Shown: one piece after another, positions 32,948 to 43,505 of the stretch
How the letters are laid out: every line of letters starts with the position of its first letter
How positions within the stretch are numbered: position 1 is the stretch's first letter
Assembly (NCBI GenBank): GCA_027946555.1
Contig: JAPEVC010000156.1
Span: 24,184-88,183, forward strand
Source of the DNA: Gnomoniopsis sp. IMI 355080
Lineage: Eukaryota > Ascomycota > Sordariomycetes > Diaporthales > Gnomoniaceae
Reading direction: 5' to 3'
DNA length: 64,000 bases
The notes under the pieces: generated by a model
The model's input: only the letters and a program-made list of their open reading frames with translations
What the model was told of the DNA's origin: nothing
Databases searched by the model: none
Made by a program: the position numbers and the translations under genes

Positions 32948-33886
32948 TTACTCGTAAGTGCAGGTAACCTCGGAGGAGGAGGCAGAGCAGCTAGTCAAGA
33001 CCTTGTTGCTCTGCTCAATATCGATGATCGTGGCCTCGGCGGGAGTAACGGTTGCTCCATCGATGACAGCGCTGGCATCGGTGAAGGTGACGGTTCCAAA
33101 GTCGGCGAAGGGAACAAGCTCGCAGTCAGGGTCGCACTCCTCAAAGTCCTCGACGATCCACTCAGCATCGTACTCGCAGAGCGAGCCGTCGGTCACGCCA
33201 GAGAAAGTCTCTGTCACGGTCTTGCCGGTGGTAACGTTCTCGATGACGGCTGTGCCTCCAGTCTTGCTTGTCGCAGTGACCGTCATTTTGATGGAGTCAC
33301 CCGCAGCGATGGTAATACCGGTGAAGTCGTCTGCACGTGATTGTTAACTTCTGATTGCGAATAATAGGTTCAAGGCATGCTTACAAGAGTAGTCGGGATA
33401 CCACTCATACCAAGCGTCGTAGCTCACACTGGAACCCTCGACATACCAGTCAATACCGGTCTGCAGGATGGCAGTCTGGCAAGTATCACCGTCGATGCCG
33501 ACCCACTAAGGTGTCAATGTCAGCTTAAAATCATCCATGTTCAGATAGCAATAAGTCTGAAAAGTGGCATTACATACAGCAGAGCCCGCTGTCTCAGTGT
33601 TGCCGCTCGAAGAGCTCAGTGAGGGGACAGTAACAGTTCCAGTGACTGAAGTCACTCCAGTGGTGCTGATGACCGCACCGGCCCAGTTGGAGCTGTACTC
33701 GACATAAGTGTTGTTGCTCTCAATCGACGCACGGTCGGACTTGATGATCGGCTGGGACCTGCGAAGACCGCCGCTGCGCTGGGAAAGCTGACGGTTGGCA
33801 CGGCTCTCCCGGCGCTTCTCCGTGAATCTCGCAGCAAGCGCGACTTCGGCGCAAAGCAAAGCACTGATGGCAGCGGAGAACTTCAT
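32948..33886 (-). CDS. Secreted glutamic peptidase (G1, eqolisin)
   Basis: Acid-active secreted endopeptidase of MEROPS family G1, related to aspergilloglutamic peptidase. Exons are 33886-33578, 33505-33385 and 33330-32948 (270 aa); introns of 72 and 54 nt keep the frame. Signal peptide about residues 1-18, a basic pro-region about 19-57, then the beta-sandwich domain beginning YVEYSSNWAGAVI. The exon 1/2 join recreates GSAWVGIDGDTCQTAILQTG with the catalytic Gln118, and exon 2/3 gives YPDYSYDFTGITI. The catalytic Glu is Glu200 in CEYDAEWIVEDF. The C-terminus ATIIDIEQSNKVL matches the family. A TATAAA lies 143 bp upstream of the start on the minus strand. Length is as usual for the family, and the enzyme looks active. 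Confidence 0.93.
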
Positions 33887-36659
33887 ATTGAATGGTGAAG
33901 TTGGAGTAGGGACGACGAAGTCAGCGTGCGAGTTAGAACAAAGAAGCGAACTGGATAGTGCAGCGGATGGATGATGCGCGGTGGGCAGAGGTAGACGTGA
34001 GCCACTGAGAGAGGAGCTTCATCGACAATTTATATTCTTGCCATGATGTGTGTTGTACTGTGAATTCCCGTCACGCTCTTGGTCTTTCCATTGCTTGATA
34101 ACATGCAGGGCAATAAACAGGTCTCCACTTTCAGTGGTCATTGTCTTGAGCCCATGCTGCTGTACGGTGACGATCCGAACATGCAGACCGCAGCCCTCAC
34201 CCCAGGCTGAGTCCTGGGTGGTAGATAACGGTTGGCTAATTCTAGAATGTTGTCCATTTGGGCGGTCTGATCCGGAGAAAATCTTTCCATTGGGAAGGTC
34301 GTAGAAATAGTCCGCCGGCCTGACGGTGGACGAGTTCGTCACTAGTGGCCAACGACCAAGATCATCGCCTAGGCATGTACGTCCGTATAACGGGCAATAT
34401 CCGGTCGGCAACTAATTGATCCACAAACAACGTGCCGGATTCCTTGCAAACACACCATTGTAACTGGCAGAAAGAACGGTCATTTTCATGCCAGGGTCGA
34501 TATATGGGGGGCTTACCAGTGGCCACCGTGCGTCGATAATAGGTGGCATGCGGGGGGAATCATGCGGGTGTATGATAACGAGCTCGAAGTGTGGAGAGAT
34601 GGTAGCACAATGGGGGGTTGGGATGGCAAAAGGTTCTAAACTAACAACAAATAGTGATTCCTCCGAATCTTGTCATTGGTCAATGAAAATTTTCTGTCAT
34701 TGTTGTATTGCACATGTTGTGAAAATCGAGTCCTATCACAACATATGCCTTCTCGTCCTCAAAGTCGCGTGTATACCTGCCTAGGTATGTAAGAGACTCT
34801 TGGGTCTCATCAGCATTGCCAAGTCATCTGACGTGCATTGTTCTAAGGACTGCCGTACCCATTCTACCGCATGTCAGACGGCTTGGCTGTTGTTGGGGGC
34901 GTCACGCCAATGAGCAGCCCTGTCCGAGCCGGGCCGCGTGGATCCTACCTCGCTGCTAGTGCGGATACCACCCTAAAAGCTTATCAGTGCAGCTATGAGG
35001 TGATCACGAAGTGCGCGGAAACAGAGATGAGGCCCGATCGCAGTGCAGTATTATGCGTGGTACAGAATTAAGACTTACCAGGGACCGGTGCCTCACTAGT
35101 TTCTCATAGACCTCTTGCACCAAACTCAATTCGACCGTTGACAAGCGCCAGGTCAACTAGAGGTATCAAACTATGATCTTATCGTTTGCCGCTCAGTTCC
35201 TGGTTTATCTAGGTGCGCACAACCACCACAGGAGTCACCCGTACTAATGAATATTCCGGTTATGCGTACTATGATACAGACATGGGTTGCAGACCCACCT
35301 ATCAGGTACCGCCCATACTATTTTCATGCGTTCGTCCGCAAACATCACCGTGCAGAGGCAACTCGGCAAGCTCGCCATCAGCAGCGCTTATTTTCCAAGG
35401 AACCACGGCGGCCGGACGGCCAGCTAGCTGACCCAGGAACAACCCTTGCCCACCAGACCTCGTAAGAGCTCGGCCGAACATTCGGCTCCGCCAAACAAGG
35501 CAAAGTACATAAAGGAACATCAATCGGATGGGCCTGGATTTGGCAAGTGAATAATTGATAACGTCCGGGTGACGACCTCATTCCGAGATATCACCAAATA
35601 TCTTTCCGCGCTTAAAGCGTAGGTTAGGATGTGTCGGCATCGTGGTTCAGCTGTAGCCTTGGGGACGCAGCCCACTGCTGCGAGAGATGATTGAATGTAA
35701 CATTGGCAGTGGATGTGGTAGAATTACCTAACAAAGCGACCGAGATATCCGTTCTGAATGCTCCGACCCGAAGACTGAAGGAAGTTTCTCCAATCAAGAC
35801 CAAACTATTTGACCACATAACTAGGTAATCCGAGCACGACTAGCGGCAGCAACATACAATGAGGTAGTACTAGTACCTTACTTTAGGGAACTCATTCTTG
35901 GGGGTGGGGGTGGCTCCTGGGACCAATCGAAGCAGACTCGAATTTCATGTTCTCATGCAGCCTTGAAAATCCACAAGTCATCAGATTTTTGGCGTGAAGA
36001 CTTTTCTTCAGACTCTCAGTACCTGATCCCAGTGGGGGCATCGACGAAATATCTAGAACGCATATGGGTGATCTGATCAACTAAACTCGGGAAACGCAGT
36101 ATCAGATGCATCTTATAGCTCAAACTGCCAACAAACTGTTAATAATATGTAGATTATGTTGCACTGCATTGCATGTTAGGATCGTCACAAGCCAGAAAAT
36201 TCTTTGTTATCATGTGACTGGGTTGTAATCCGAGTTTTAGGGGATACGGTACCAAAGATAGAAAGAGGTCAGGAGGCAGCACAGTACGTAGGTATGTTTG
36301 TCAAAGACCCGTCAACTCTGAGGTGCCTAATATTGGGTCAATTATTAGAGGGTTTTCTAGTCGAAGCTTGATGAATATTACTGGAGGTTCAAAGCAATGC
36401 TTGATTTTACTGTGCAACATCTATATCTATTTCTTCTAGTCCTTTTGTTTTTCTTTCCGCGTTGTGCCTTCGTCACTATCCATGTATTCCAATCACCCAC
36501 GTTTATGTCTAACTTGCAGAATTCGTTGAGCTCGTCCATATGTTTCCTTCTGCCATTTCCGTGTTCACATCGCACCTCAGTGTGCAACTTCTCGCCTGCC
36601 AAATCATCCAGTCTACTCCTATCTCCCTCCGCCGTCGCAAGTGGAAATGCCGGACATCT
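33887..36659. other. 2.8-kb intergenic stretch, no supported gene
   Basis: The left end is the promoter of the G1 peptidase (TATAAA on the minus strand at 34029-34034). The minus frame at 34019-34411 overlaps that promoter and has no domain or splice support. Small frames between 34.5 and 36.6 kb look like chance. A partial CCTAGGTA lies at 34780. Confidence 0.45.
34029..34034 (-). promoter_or_regulatory. TATA box of the G1 peptidase gene
   Basis: TATAAA on the minus strand, 143 bp upstream of the peptidase start codon. Confidence 0.45.
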
Positions 36660-38016
36660 TCAGGCGTAGTGATAACACGTCTTGTCTCGGGTTCGACTCT
36701 TTTCATACGTTCTGCGGACCTCTCTCTCCTGGTCGATGCCTACGGTCAGAAGAAAGTCTTTGAACTTTTCCTTCGTCAATTTGCACAACTCGCCCACAGC
36801 CTTTTCGTCTTGAAGCTTCTTCTGCCTTTTTATGATGTCAAACTCCATCTTCCGGCAATCTGTTCTTGCGTTTTGAATGTAGCTTGCCTCCTCGGGCTTG
36901 ATGGCAACCCGAGTGACCAGCAAAGCAACTACCGCGCCATTCCTCATATTCATGATGCCAAAATTAGACTGCAACACCGTAGCATCCGCTTCGTGGCCCA
37001 TGACTCGAAAGCAAGACTGGATAGCGCGGTTATTGCTGCAGATACAGATGATGCTGTTCGAATCTGTCTCGAAGATCGTGTTGAGAGAATCCTCCCATCT
37101 GACGTCCACGTCGGTATACGCCTCGCGAAGAGGACGCCGCTGGAACATTTCATCTTGTTCCGGAAAATCTCCCAGGAAATCCGTCTTGAAGCCTCGAGAC
37201 CCGGTGTCCTTCAGAATTTCTGTTCTCGTGGCACGCCTGTCGTTGAACTCGACATGATCATAGCCCATCCACTCACGAAAACCATCGGCCACGATGATTC
37301 GATTTGCAAGCTGAGAGTCAAGGATCAACTCTTCTGTTGTGGATATACATCGTTTTAGAGAGCTGGTATAGAAGCTCATTGACGGCTGCGCTCCGAAACC
37401 GGCGGCTAGCAGTGTATCTCTCAACAGTGCACCCGCTCGTTTCGCTTGATCTCGACCATAGGGCTCGGTGAGGCCGGGGTTTGCAAATTCAGGATTCTGA
37501 GTAATGTATTTCTGGAATAGAAATCGTCAATATCTGAACAAAAAGGCAAAGGTTCGAACGGGCAGCCGGACTGACGCTGTACAAGCTTTTATTCCAACCT
37601 TTTTGCATGACATTGTGTCTGGCCTGTCCGTGACGAACAATGAAGAACAGCTTGCACTCAAGAGGATTGGCTCCAAGTTGTCTACGGACTGCCTCCCAGC
37701 TGGTGTTCTCGGTTGGCGTAGTGAATATTGAGTCAGCTGGCACCTATTACCATGTCAGCTATACATTAAGCGACAAAAATAAACTAGGAGGAGCAGCCTG
37801 TCGATAACAGTATGAAGGATCAGCGAATACCTCTCCTGTCAAAGAGCCATTTGCTCTCTGATGGGGATTGAAAAATTCTTTGTCATACTCGAAACGATAA
37901 GAGACTAGAGGAATAGGCTTGTGAGACATGTCAAACCTCGATGTTTGCGTGAGAAGTCTCTCTTGCGTCACAGATTGCGTACAGATTAGTAGAGACACCA
38001 AGAAATGAAACTGCAT
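36660..38016 (-). CDS. Secreted histidine phosphatase (phosphoglycerate-mutase-like)
   Basis: Histidine phosphatase superfamily protein (branch 1 type) of 401 aa. Exons are 38016-37831, 37743-37576 and 37511-36660; introns of 87 and 64 nt keep the frame. The N-terminus MQFHFLVSLLICTQSVTQ looks like a signal peptide, so the protein probably enters the secretory route. The catalytic RHG motif is FFIVRHGQARHN (His100). Further family landmarks are GLTEPYGRDQAKRAGALLRD after the second intron, YTSSLKRCISTTEEL, and the second-half segment with ICICSNNRAIQSC in the place where a second catalytic His is usual; that His is not obvious. The C-terminal 90 residues are unusually charged and Lys-rich. 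First-intron borders are the least certain. TATAAATA lies 39 bp upstream of the start. Confidence 0.82.
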
Positions 38017-38054
38017 CTTTCATCACGAAACTGGAACGTTGAAGACCACGAGTC

Positions 38055-38062
38055 TATTTATA
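38055..38062 (-). promoter_or_regulatory. TATA box of the histidine phosphatase gene
   Basis: TATAAATA on the minus strand, only 39 bp upstream of the start codon, which implies a short leader. Confidence 0.5.
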
Positions 38063-38874
38063 ATATTTCCTCGAGATGTTCTTCATAGCAAATCGAATGC
38101 TTCTACCGGGAAGTTGCCTATTAGGGTATGAAGGGTCTTTGTTGCTCGAGCATTATATTAGCCCTGTTATCATATTGTACCCCATTCTGTGCTTCACCAT
38201 TTCTTGCGTTTACATATATGTACACTAAAAGGCGTAGTTCATTCGGAAGCCTGCCTTATCATCTGTCGGTGAGACGTGCCATCACGAGAAACAAGAGGAA
38301 GGCCACCGGCGAACAAGCCGTGTCTCTCTTGTGCAGCCCTGCCAGACCATCATGAAACATTAAGCAAGAGTCATCTGACCTCGAGACACGCAGTCAGTAG
38401 CACGAAGATCTAACTCGACCAGAATGTCGATGTCATCGGTTGAGAGTTGCATACATACTACATGACACTTGTATCTCAACTAACCCACCCTCCGCTACGA
38501 AATCTTGAAGAAGAAAGAAAATGACCCAGGGAGAAAAACAACTACTCATTTACTCACTCGTCCTGTAATCTACATGCCGTGTGACCTCTGGCGTTAGATG
38601 CGAAGAGACTGCCAAGATTCCCCCGAGGATATCGAGTGAGAACTGTATTCAACTTTGAGATGTAACTAGGTAATAGTCACCTGCAAGGGAAGGGGATCCA
38701 AATATGATATTTGCTCTTGCCCTTGCCCATTCAGTACTTGTACATTAGAAACCTTAAAGAGGCCCGCTCTCCGGAGTCTCCGATACGTACTTATCTCGCC
38801 GGACGTCTAATACAAGGATGAGCATATTTCCGGGCCAAGCATTTCGAAGGTTAGTGCGCGGAAGTCAGGGAATG

Positions 38875-38913
38875 TTCCAGAATTTGAAACATTCTAGAAT
38901 AAATGTTCTAGAA
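38875..38913 (+). promoter_or_regulatory. Cluster of three heat-shock-type elements
   Basis: Three TTCNNGAA palindromes occur within 39 bp: TTCCAGAA at 38875, TTCTAGAA at 38892 and TTCTAGAA at 38906, with an extra GAA at 38886. Heat-shock factor binds arrays of nGAAn units in alternating orientation. The cluster is 227 bp upstream of the Sfh5-like start codon and 859 bp from the divergent phosphatase start. Confidence 0.65.
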
Positions 38914-39139
38914 GGTTGGACACCTACTACATGCATAGTAGCATTATATCCGGATAGCCTCAAAGCCCCTCTAAATGCAATGCACCGTTGAAGGGTTGAC
39001 CAATATGCAACTATCGGAGCAAACCCAGGACCAATTCCCCTGTCACAAGTCGCCTGTACCGAACCTCAACGAACCTGCTCCACCTTGCAGATCAACATCA
39101 GCGCAATACACTCTTTTCTTGCAATCGTGCACACCCAAG

Positions 39140-40432
39140 ATGGCCGACACAAATACGGATGTCCCATCAGTGGAGGCTGTTTCGGCTACCACTACCGAGA
39201 AGCAAATCGACAAGTCCGAGGCGTCCGAACCCTCGGAACCTACCGCCGGCCAGGCCGAGACCAAGCAGGCGCCCGAGGCGTCCGTGGCTGACTCTGCACC
39301 CGCCAGCAAGGGCGAGGCTAATGTTGAGCCTGCAGATGTTAAGGACACCAGTGCAGGTCCTGAAAAGGCGGACAAGGCGCAGGCGCCTCTTGCCACTGAG
39401 GGGAAGGTGGAGCCCCAAACTGCCGCTCCTGTTGACGCGCCTGTTGCCGCCAGCAAGGAAGCAGCTTCAACGAAGACCCCCTTTGATCAGTTCGATGCCA
39501 AACTCCCGGATATCCTCAAGGAAGTCGGCCACGATGAGATGTGGGGTGTGAAACTCGTCTCTCCGGCTTCTTCTCACATTCCCACCGGCATCGTGATCCA
39601 GAAGTTTCTCAATGCCAACGATGGGGATTTGGACAAGGCACTTGAACAGTTCACCGGGGCCCTGAAGTTTCGAAAGGAAAAGAAGCCCTTAGAGCTCGTC
39701 GGCAAGACCTTCAGCGCCAACAAGTTTGCCGACCTTGGTGCTGTCACTGTTTACGATGTCAAGGATAGTCCCGTTCCGGAGGTCTTCACGTGGAATCTCT
39801 ATGGCAATGTCAAAGGCAAGATGGATGAGGTCTTTGTTCCTCTAGACGAGTAAGTCTACATCGCTCTATTCCCCTTGTGATCGAGCATGGATTGCTAAAG
39901 CCCACATAGATTCATGGACTACCGTATTGCTTTGCAAGAACTTGGCATCCAGCAGCTCCAGTTGTCTTCCGCTACGGAGCCTATTACTGCCGAGAAGGAC
40001 CCGTACAAGATCTACCAAGTCCATGACTATAAGAGCATCTCTTTCCTCCGCCAGAATCCCAATGTCAAGGCCGCTAGCACCGAGGTCATCAAGAAGTTCG
40101 CCTTGGCTTATCCCGAACTTCTAAAGGTAAATTCGACGTCTTCGCAACTCGATGTTCTCAGCAAATACTGATGCCCTTCTTCATAGGAGAAGTTTTTTGT
40201 CAACGTGCCAGCTATTATGGGCTGGATGTATGCGGTCATCAAAGTCTTCATCGCTGAGAAGACGGCCAAGAAATTTCACCCCATGGCCAATGGCGCCAAT
40301 CTCGCTGCTGAGTTCAAGACGAGTGGGTTTGACGAGACCCAGCTGCCAAAAGAGTATGGTGGCCAAGGTGGCAAAGGTGATGGCAAGATGAAGGATATTC
40401 CGGGTGTCGTCAATGGTCTGAAATTTGAGTGA
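39140..40432 (+). CDS. Sfh5-like Sec14/CRAL-TRIO protein
   Basis: Sec14-like protein of the Sfh5 group (390 aa), at the ER or cell periphery in yeast. Exons are 39140-39849, 39910-40126 and 40187-40432; two 60-nt introns keep the frame. The start at 39140 follows the family; an in-frame ATG at 38975 would add 55 unlike residues. The N-terminal 110 residues are low-complexity and acidic (Ala/Glu/Pro/Lys). The CRAL-TRIO region begins about residue 115 with FDQFDAKLPDILKEVGHDEM, then IVIQKFLNANDGDLDKALEQ, and ends with VNVPAIMGWMYAVIKVFI and the KFHPM segment. YQVHDYKSISF holds His275 and Tyr277, spaced like the His and Tyr that I recall as heme ligands in yeast Sfh5. The protein may thus bind heme rather than act only in phosphatidylinositol transfer. 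A heat-shock-element cluster lies upstream. Confidence 0.87.
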
Positions 40433-40758
40433 TTTATAGTGTTCGGCGCGTCAACAAAAGCCGGAACACCCTTTCTGTCGTAGCACTAACAAAGATGGTG
40501 TTAATAACTTCGGGTCTGATCTGGCATAGATTATACTTCTTAATACTTGTTTGCGAGAAAGGCATTGTTGCGGGTAAGAGCGTAACTTTTAGAGTGCTAT
40601 GTTTGACTCGATATCCAGTTTGTCTCTCTCTAGATACTTAATACGAGAGACACATTACATATCCACATGCTCGTCAACACTGTACTGATCAAACATATGT
40701 AAATCCTTTCTAATTACTGGGTATTATATTACCTATACATATTAGCTGTGCCACGGAG
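40433..40758. other. Tail-to-tail gap, Sfh5-like and GH3 genes
   Basis: 326 bp between two converging stop codons. It should hold both 3' ends. No gene was seen. Confidence 0.5.
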
Positions 40759-43505
40759 TTATGCAATACTGAACGTCCCCTGCAGAAGCAAGTCTCTGCT
40801 ACTTCTTCCCACGTACACCTGATACTCGCCAGACTGGAGCAGCCACTTTTGCGCCACTACATCCCAGACACTGAGATCCCTCCGCGTCAACGAGAACTGT
40901 ACCGTCACCGTCTCGCCCGCTGTGATCGAGGGCTTTTCGAAACCGCGTAGCTGTCTAATGGGAACACCATCACCTGGGATCCCAAGGTATAGCTGCACCA
41001 CGTCCATCCCGTCCACCGCGCCTGAATTCGTGACGTCAGCCTCGACTTGGACCATTTCATCCCATAGGTCTGTGTGGCCGCCGAGGGAAATGGCTCCGCT
41101 TGGGTAGCTTGCCGTCGAGCTATTCGTCTTGCTGATTTGCAGATTCGCGTAATCGAACGTGGTATAGCTAAGCCCGAAGCCAAATTCGTACCGCGGGGTG
41201 ATGTTTTTGAGATCAAAGTGGCGATAGTCGATGTACACCCCTTCGGTGAAGTTCGATTGCGGGAAATGCTGGAACATGCCGGTCAAGGTCTTGTCTGGCT
41301 CGAGCAAAGTCTCGTAATCGCTCTCATTATGCGCGACGGTGTACGGTAGGCGGCCGGAAGGGTTCTCGTCACCGTAAAGGATATTCACGAGAGCTCGTCC
41401 GCTGTCTTGTCCTGGAAGATGGGCGAATATGATTCCTGTGACGTTGGGGTGGTCGGCAAATCCGTCGACGAGGCGAGTTCCGACATTGTGCAGAACCACG
41501 ATGGTATTATTGCACTGGTCCGCCACGTGGTTGATCAAATCATCCGTATACGCATCCCGCACCGCAGGACGATCAGCTCCCTCGGCTGCCCAAGCGTTAC
41601 CAAATACAAGACAGGCACTGCTTGTAGGGTTCACCGTCGGGCTCCCACTCTCAAAGTCCCAGTAGAGATCTGTGCCATCGTCGTACGCCCGCGACACGAG
41701 GGCATCAAATGGCGCGCTGATAAAGTTTTGCGAGGACGTGCCGGACCCACCACCGCAGACGATTGTGCCATTCGGCGCGATGGCATCGACTGTGACGTTC
41801 AAGTTGCCGAGGAAGGCGGCGTTGAAGGACGTGGCGTTGGCGGCTTGCACGCCGGCGGCCCAGGTGTCGAAGAGGAAGCCCGTGGGAATCGCGCCGCCGT
41901 AGTTGTTTACGTTGGGGGATTTCGCGGAGTAGCCAAAGATGGAGAGCAGGCTGGGCTGATCCGTGAAGGGAAGGGCGTTGTTGGTGTTTTTGACGAGGAC
42001 GTGGCCCTCGACTGCGCCAGCGAGGAGGTTGGGTCTGTTGCTGGCGTTGCGGGCGTCGACGATGGGGTGCGGCAGAGAGAGGTTGGCTGCGAGGCCGTAG
42101 CCCGGGGCTGGAAAGTCTGCTGCGTCTTGACCGAGGTGGTACCATGAGGTGAGGATGCTATACGCTGAATTAGCTGCTGGGATATTTTGGTAGAGCATGG
42201 AGTGTGAGGCATGTCGGAGACGCGTGGGCAGGACAGGACTTACCGGGTGACCATATCGTCCAAGCGAGTGGCATTTACGGAGCCATTGGTGACAGCCAAA
42301 GTGAGGTTATCACCCCAATAAGTAGAGGTTGGCATAGCCATGTCCAGGCCAGCCAGGGCAGATCCCACCCCAGAAGTCTGAGCCAGCCAGTCGGAGACCA
42401 CGAAGCCTTGGTAGCCGAGGTCGGTTTTGAGAAGACCGTTGAGCATCTTGCTGTTCTGACATGCTTCAGAGTTGTTCACCTTGTTATAGCTGCACATAAT
42501 ATTCCCAGTCCCTGCGTGTACAGCATCCTGGAAGGGCCTGAGATGAGAACAATGGTGAGCGAAATCTCAGATGGCTTGCTTCAGAGCGGGGGTTGCCTTA
42601 CCATAGATACAACTCGTGAATTGTCCTGTCGTCCATGTTTGACGAGACAGGAGCTGCCCAAGGGTAATTCGTCGTAGACACGCGGTGTGTTTCTTGTTCG
42701 TTTCCAAGAAAGTGCTTTGTGCTTGTGATCACGCCCGCATCCTGTACACCTTCGACAGATTGGCGTACCAGCTGTCCGGAAAGGTACGGGTCAGGGGAGA
42801 AACCTACGGGCTCGGTCAATCAGCATCAGAGAGTGACTTTACTTGACGGACACAAATGTTCGACTCACCTTCCCAATTGCGGCCTCCCTCTACAACGCGT
42901 CCAGCAGGTCCTACCACGGGGCCCAACAAGATATTAACGCCCTTTATACGAGCCTCGCCACCCATACCGTAGGCCCTTTGGTATGTCAACTCTTTGTTCC
43001 AGCTCGCGGCCACATGCACACCGGCCGGCCAAGCGCTGACATAGTCCGTTCCGCCTACGCCGTTTCCTGCGTTTGCCAGACACAGGCCTGGGAAGCCTAG
43101 ACGTTCCACTCCTGGAATCATGCCTGCGCAGCCTGTAGTAGGGGTCACTCCACTGGTCAAGTTGACCTGTCCTCCATGATCGATGTTAGACTGGTCGTAC
43201 TTTCCAGATCAAGGCTGGTGGGAATGACTTGCCTTCTCCTCAGTGGTCATTTGTGAGACAAGGCTCTTGGCCTTGTTTATGGCTGATGCCCATGCTCCTG
43301 AAGCATCTTGTTCGGCTTGGATAAAAGTCAGTCGGCTGATGCAGAATTTGCAGAATCGTGTTGACTGGGTGTAGCACTCACGAGTCGGGTAGACTGGTTC
43401 AGATTGGCCATAGAAGTAGACGTCGTCCTCAATGACAAACTCGGCTTGGACATGTTGGACAAGACTTGCTGAAATCGCAAGACTAGCGAGGGCTGAACGC
43501 ATCAT
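40759..43505 (-). CDS. Secreted GH3 beta-glucosidase
   Basis: Extracellular beta-glucosidase releasing glucose from cellobiose and related beta-glucosides. Six exons: 43505-43382, 43315-43233, 43166-42869, 42803-42602, 42537-42244 and 42157-40759 (799 aa); all introns keep the frame. The second intron (43167-43232) has a GC donor (AAG/GCAAGT). Signal peptide about residues 1-21 (ending QHVQA). The N-terminal TIM-barrel domain has GVERLGFPGLCLANAGNGV, AYGMGGEARIKGVNILLGP and KHFLGNEQE. The nucleophile is Asp285 in GYQGFVVSDW. The C-terminal alpha/beta domain and a fibronectin-III-like domain (GFEKPSITAGETVTVQFSL, then SRDLLLQGTFSIA) complete the fold. Many sequons indicate glycosylation. It sits tail to tail with the Sfh5-like gene and has a (TA)n run 223 bp upstream. 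Confidence 0.94.
43167..43232 (-). other. Non-canonical GC-AG intron
   Basis: A 66-nt intron of the GH3 gene, with donor AAG/GCAAGT and acceptor GACAG. The phase-0 join TTEEK/VNLTSG is the GH3 family sequence. No GT donor in the neighbourhood gives it. Confidence 0.85.

Larger units (their letters stand above)
38017..39139. promoter_or_regulatory. Divergent promoter region, phosphatase and Sfh5-like genes
   Basis: 1.1 kb between two start codons that face away from each other. It contains the TATA box of the phosphatase gene at the left, and a heat-shock-element cluster at 38875-38913 near the Sfh5-like gene. Confidence 0.55.

Noticed and set aside
34019..34411. 130-codon minus frame as a gene
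   Set aside because: It covers the G1 peptidase promoter and TATA box, with no domain or splice support.
41407..42147. 246-codon plus frame
   Set aside because: Antisense to the main GH3 exon, with a Val/Gly/Arg-rich composition typical of a reverse-strand shadow.
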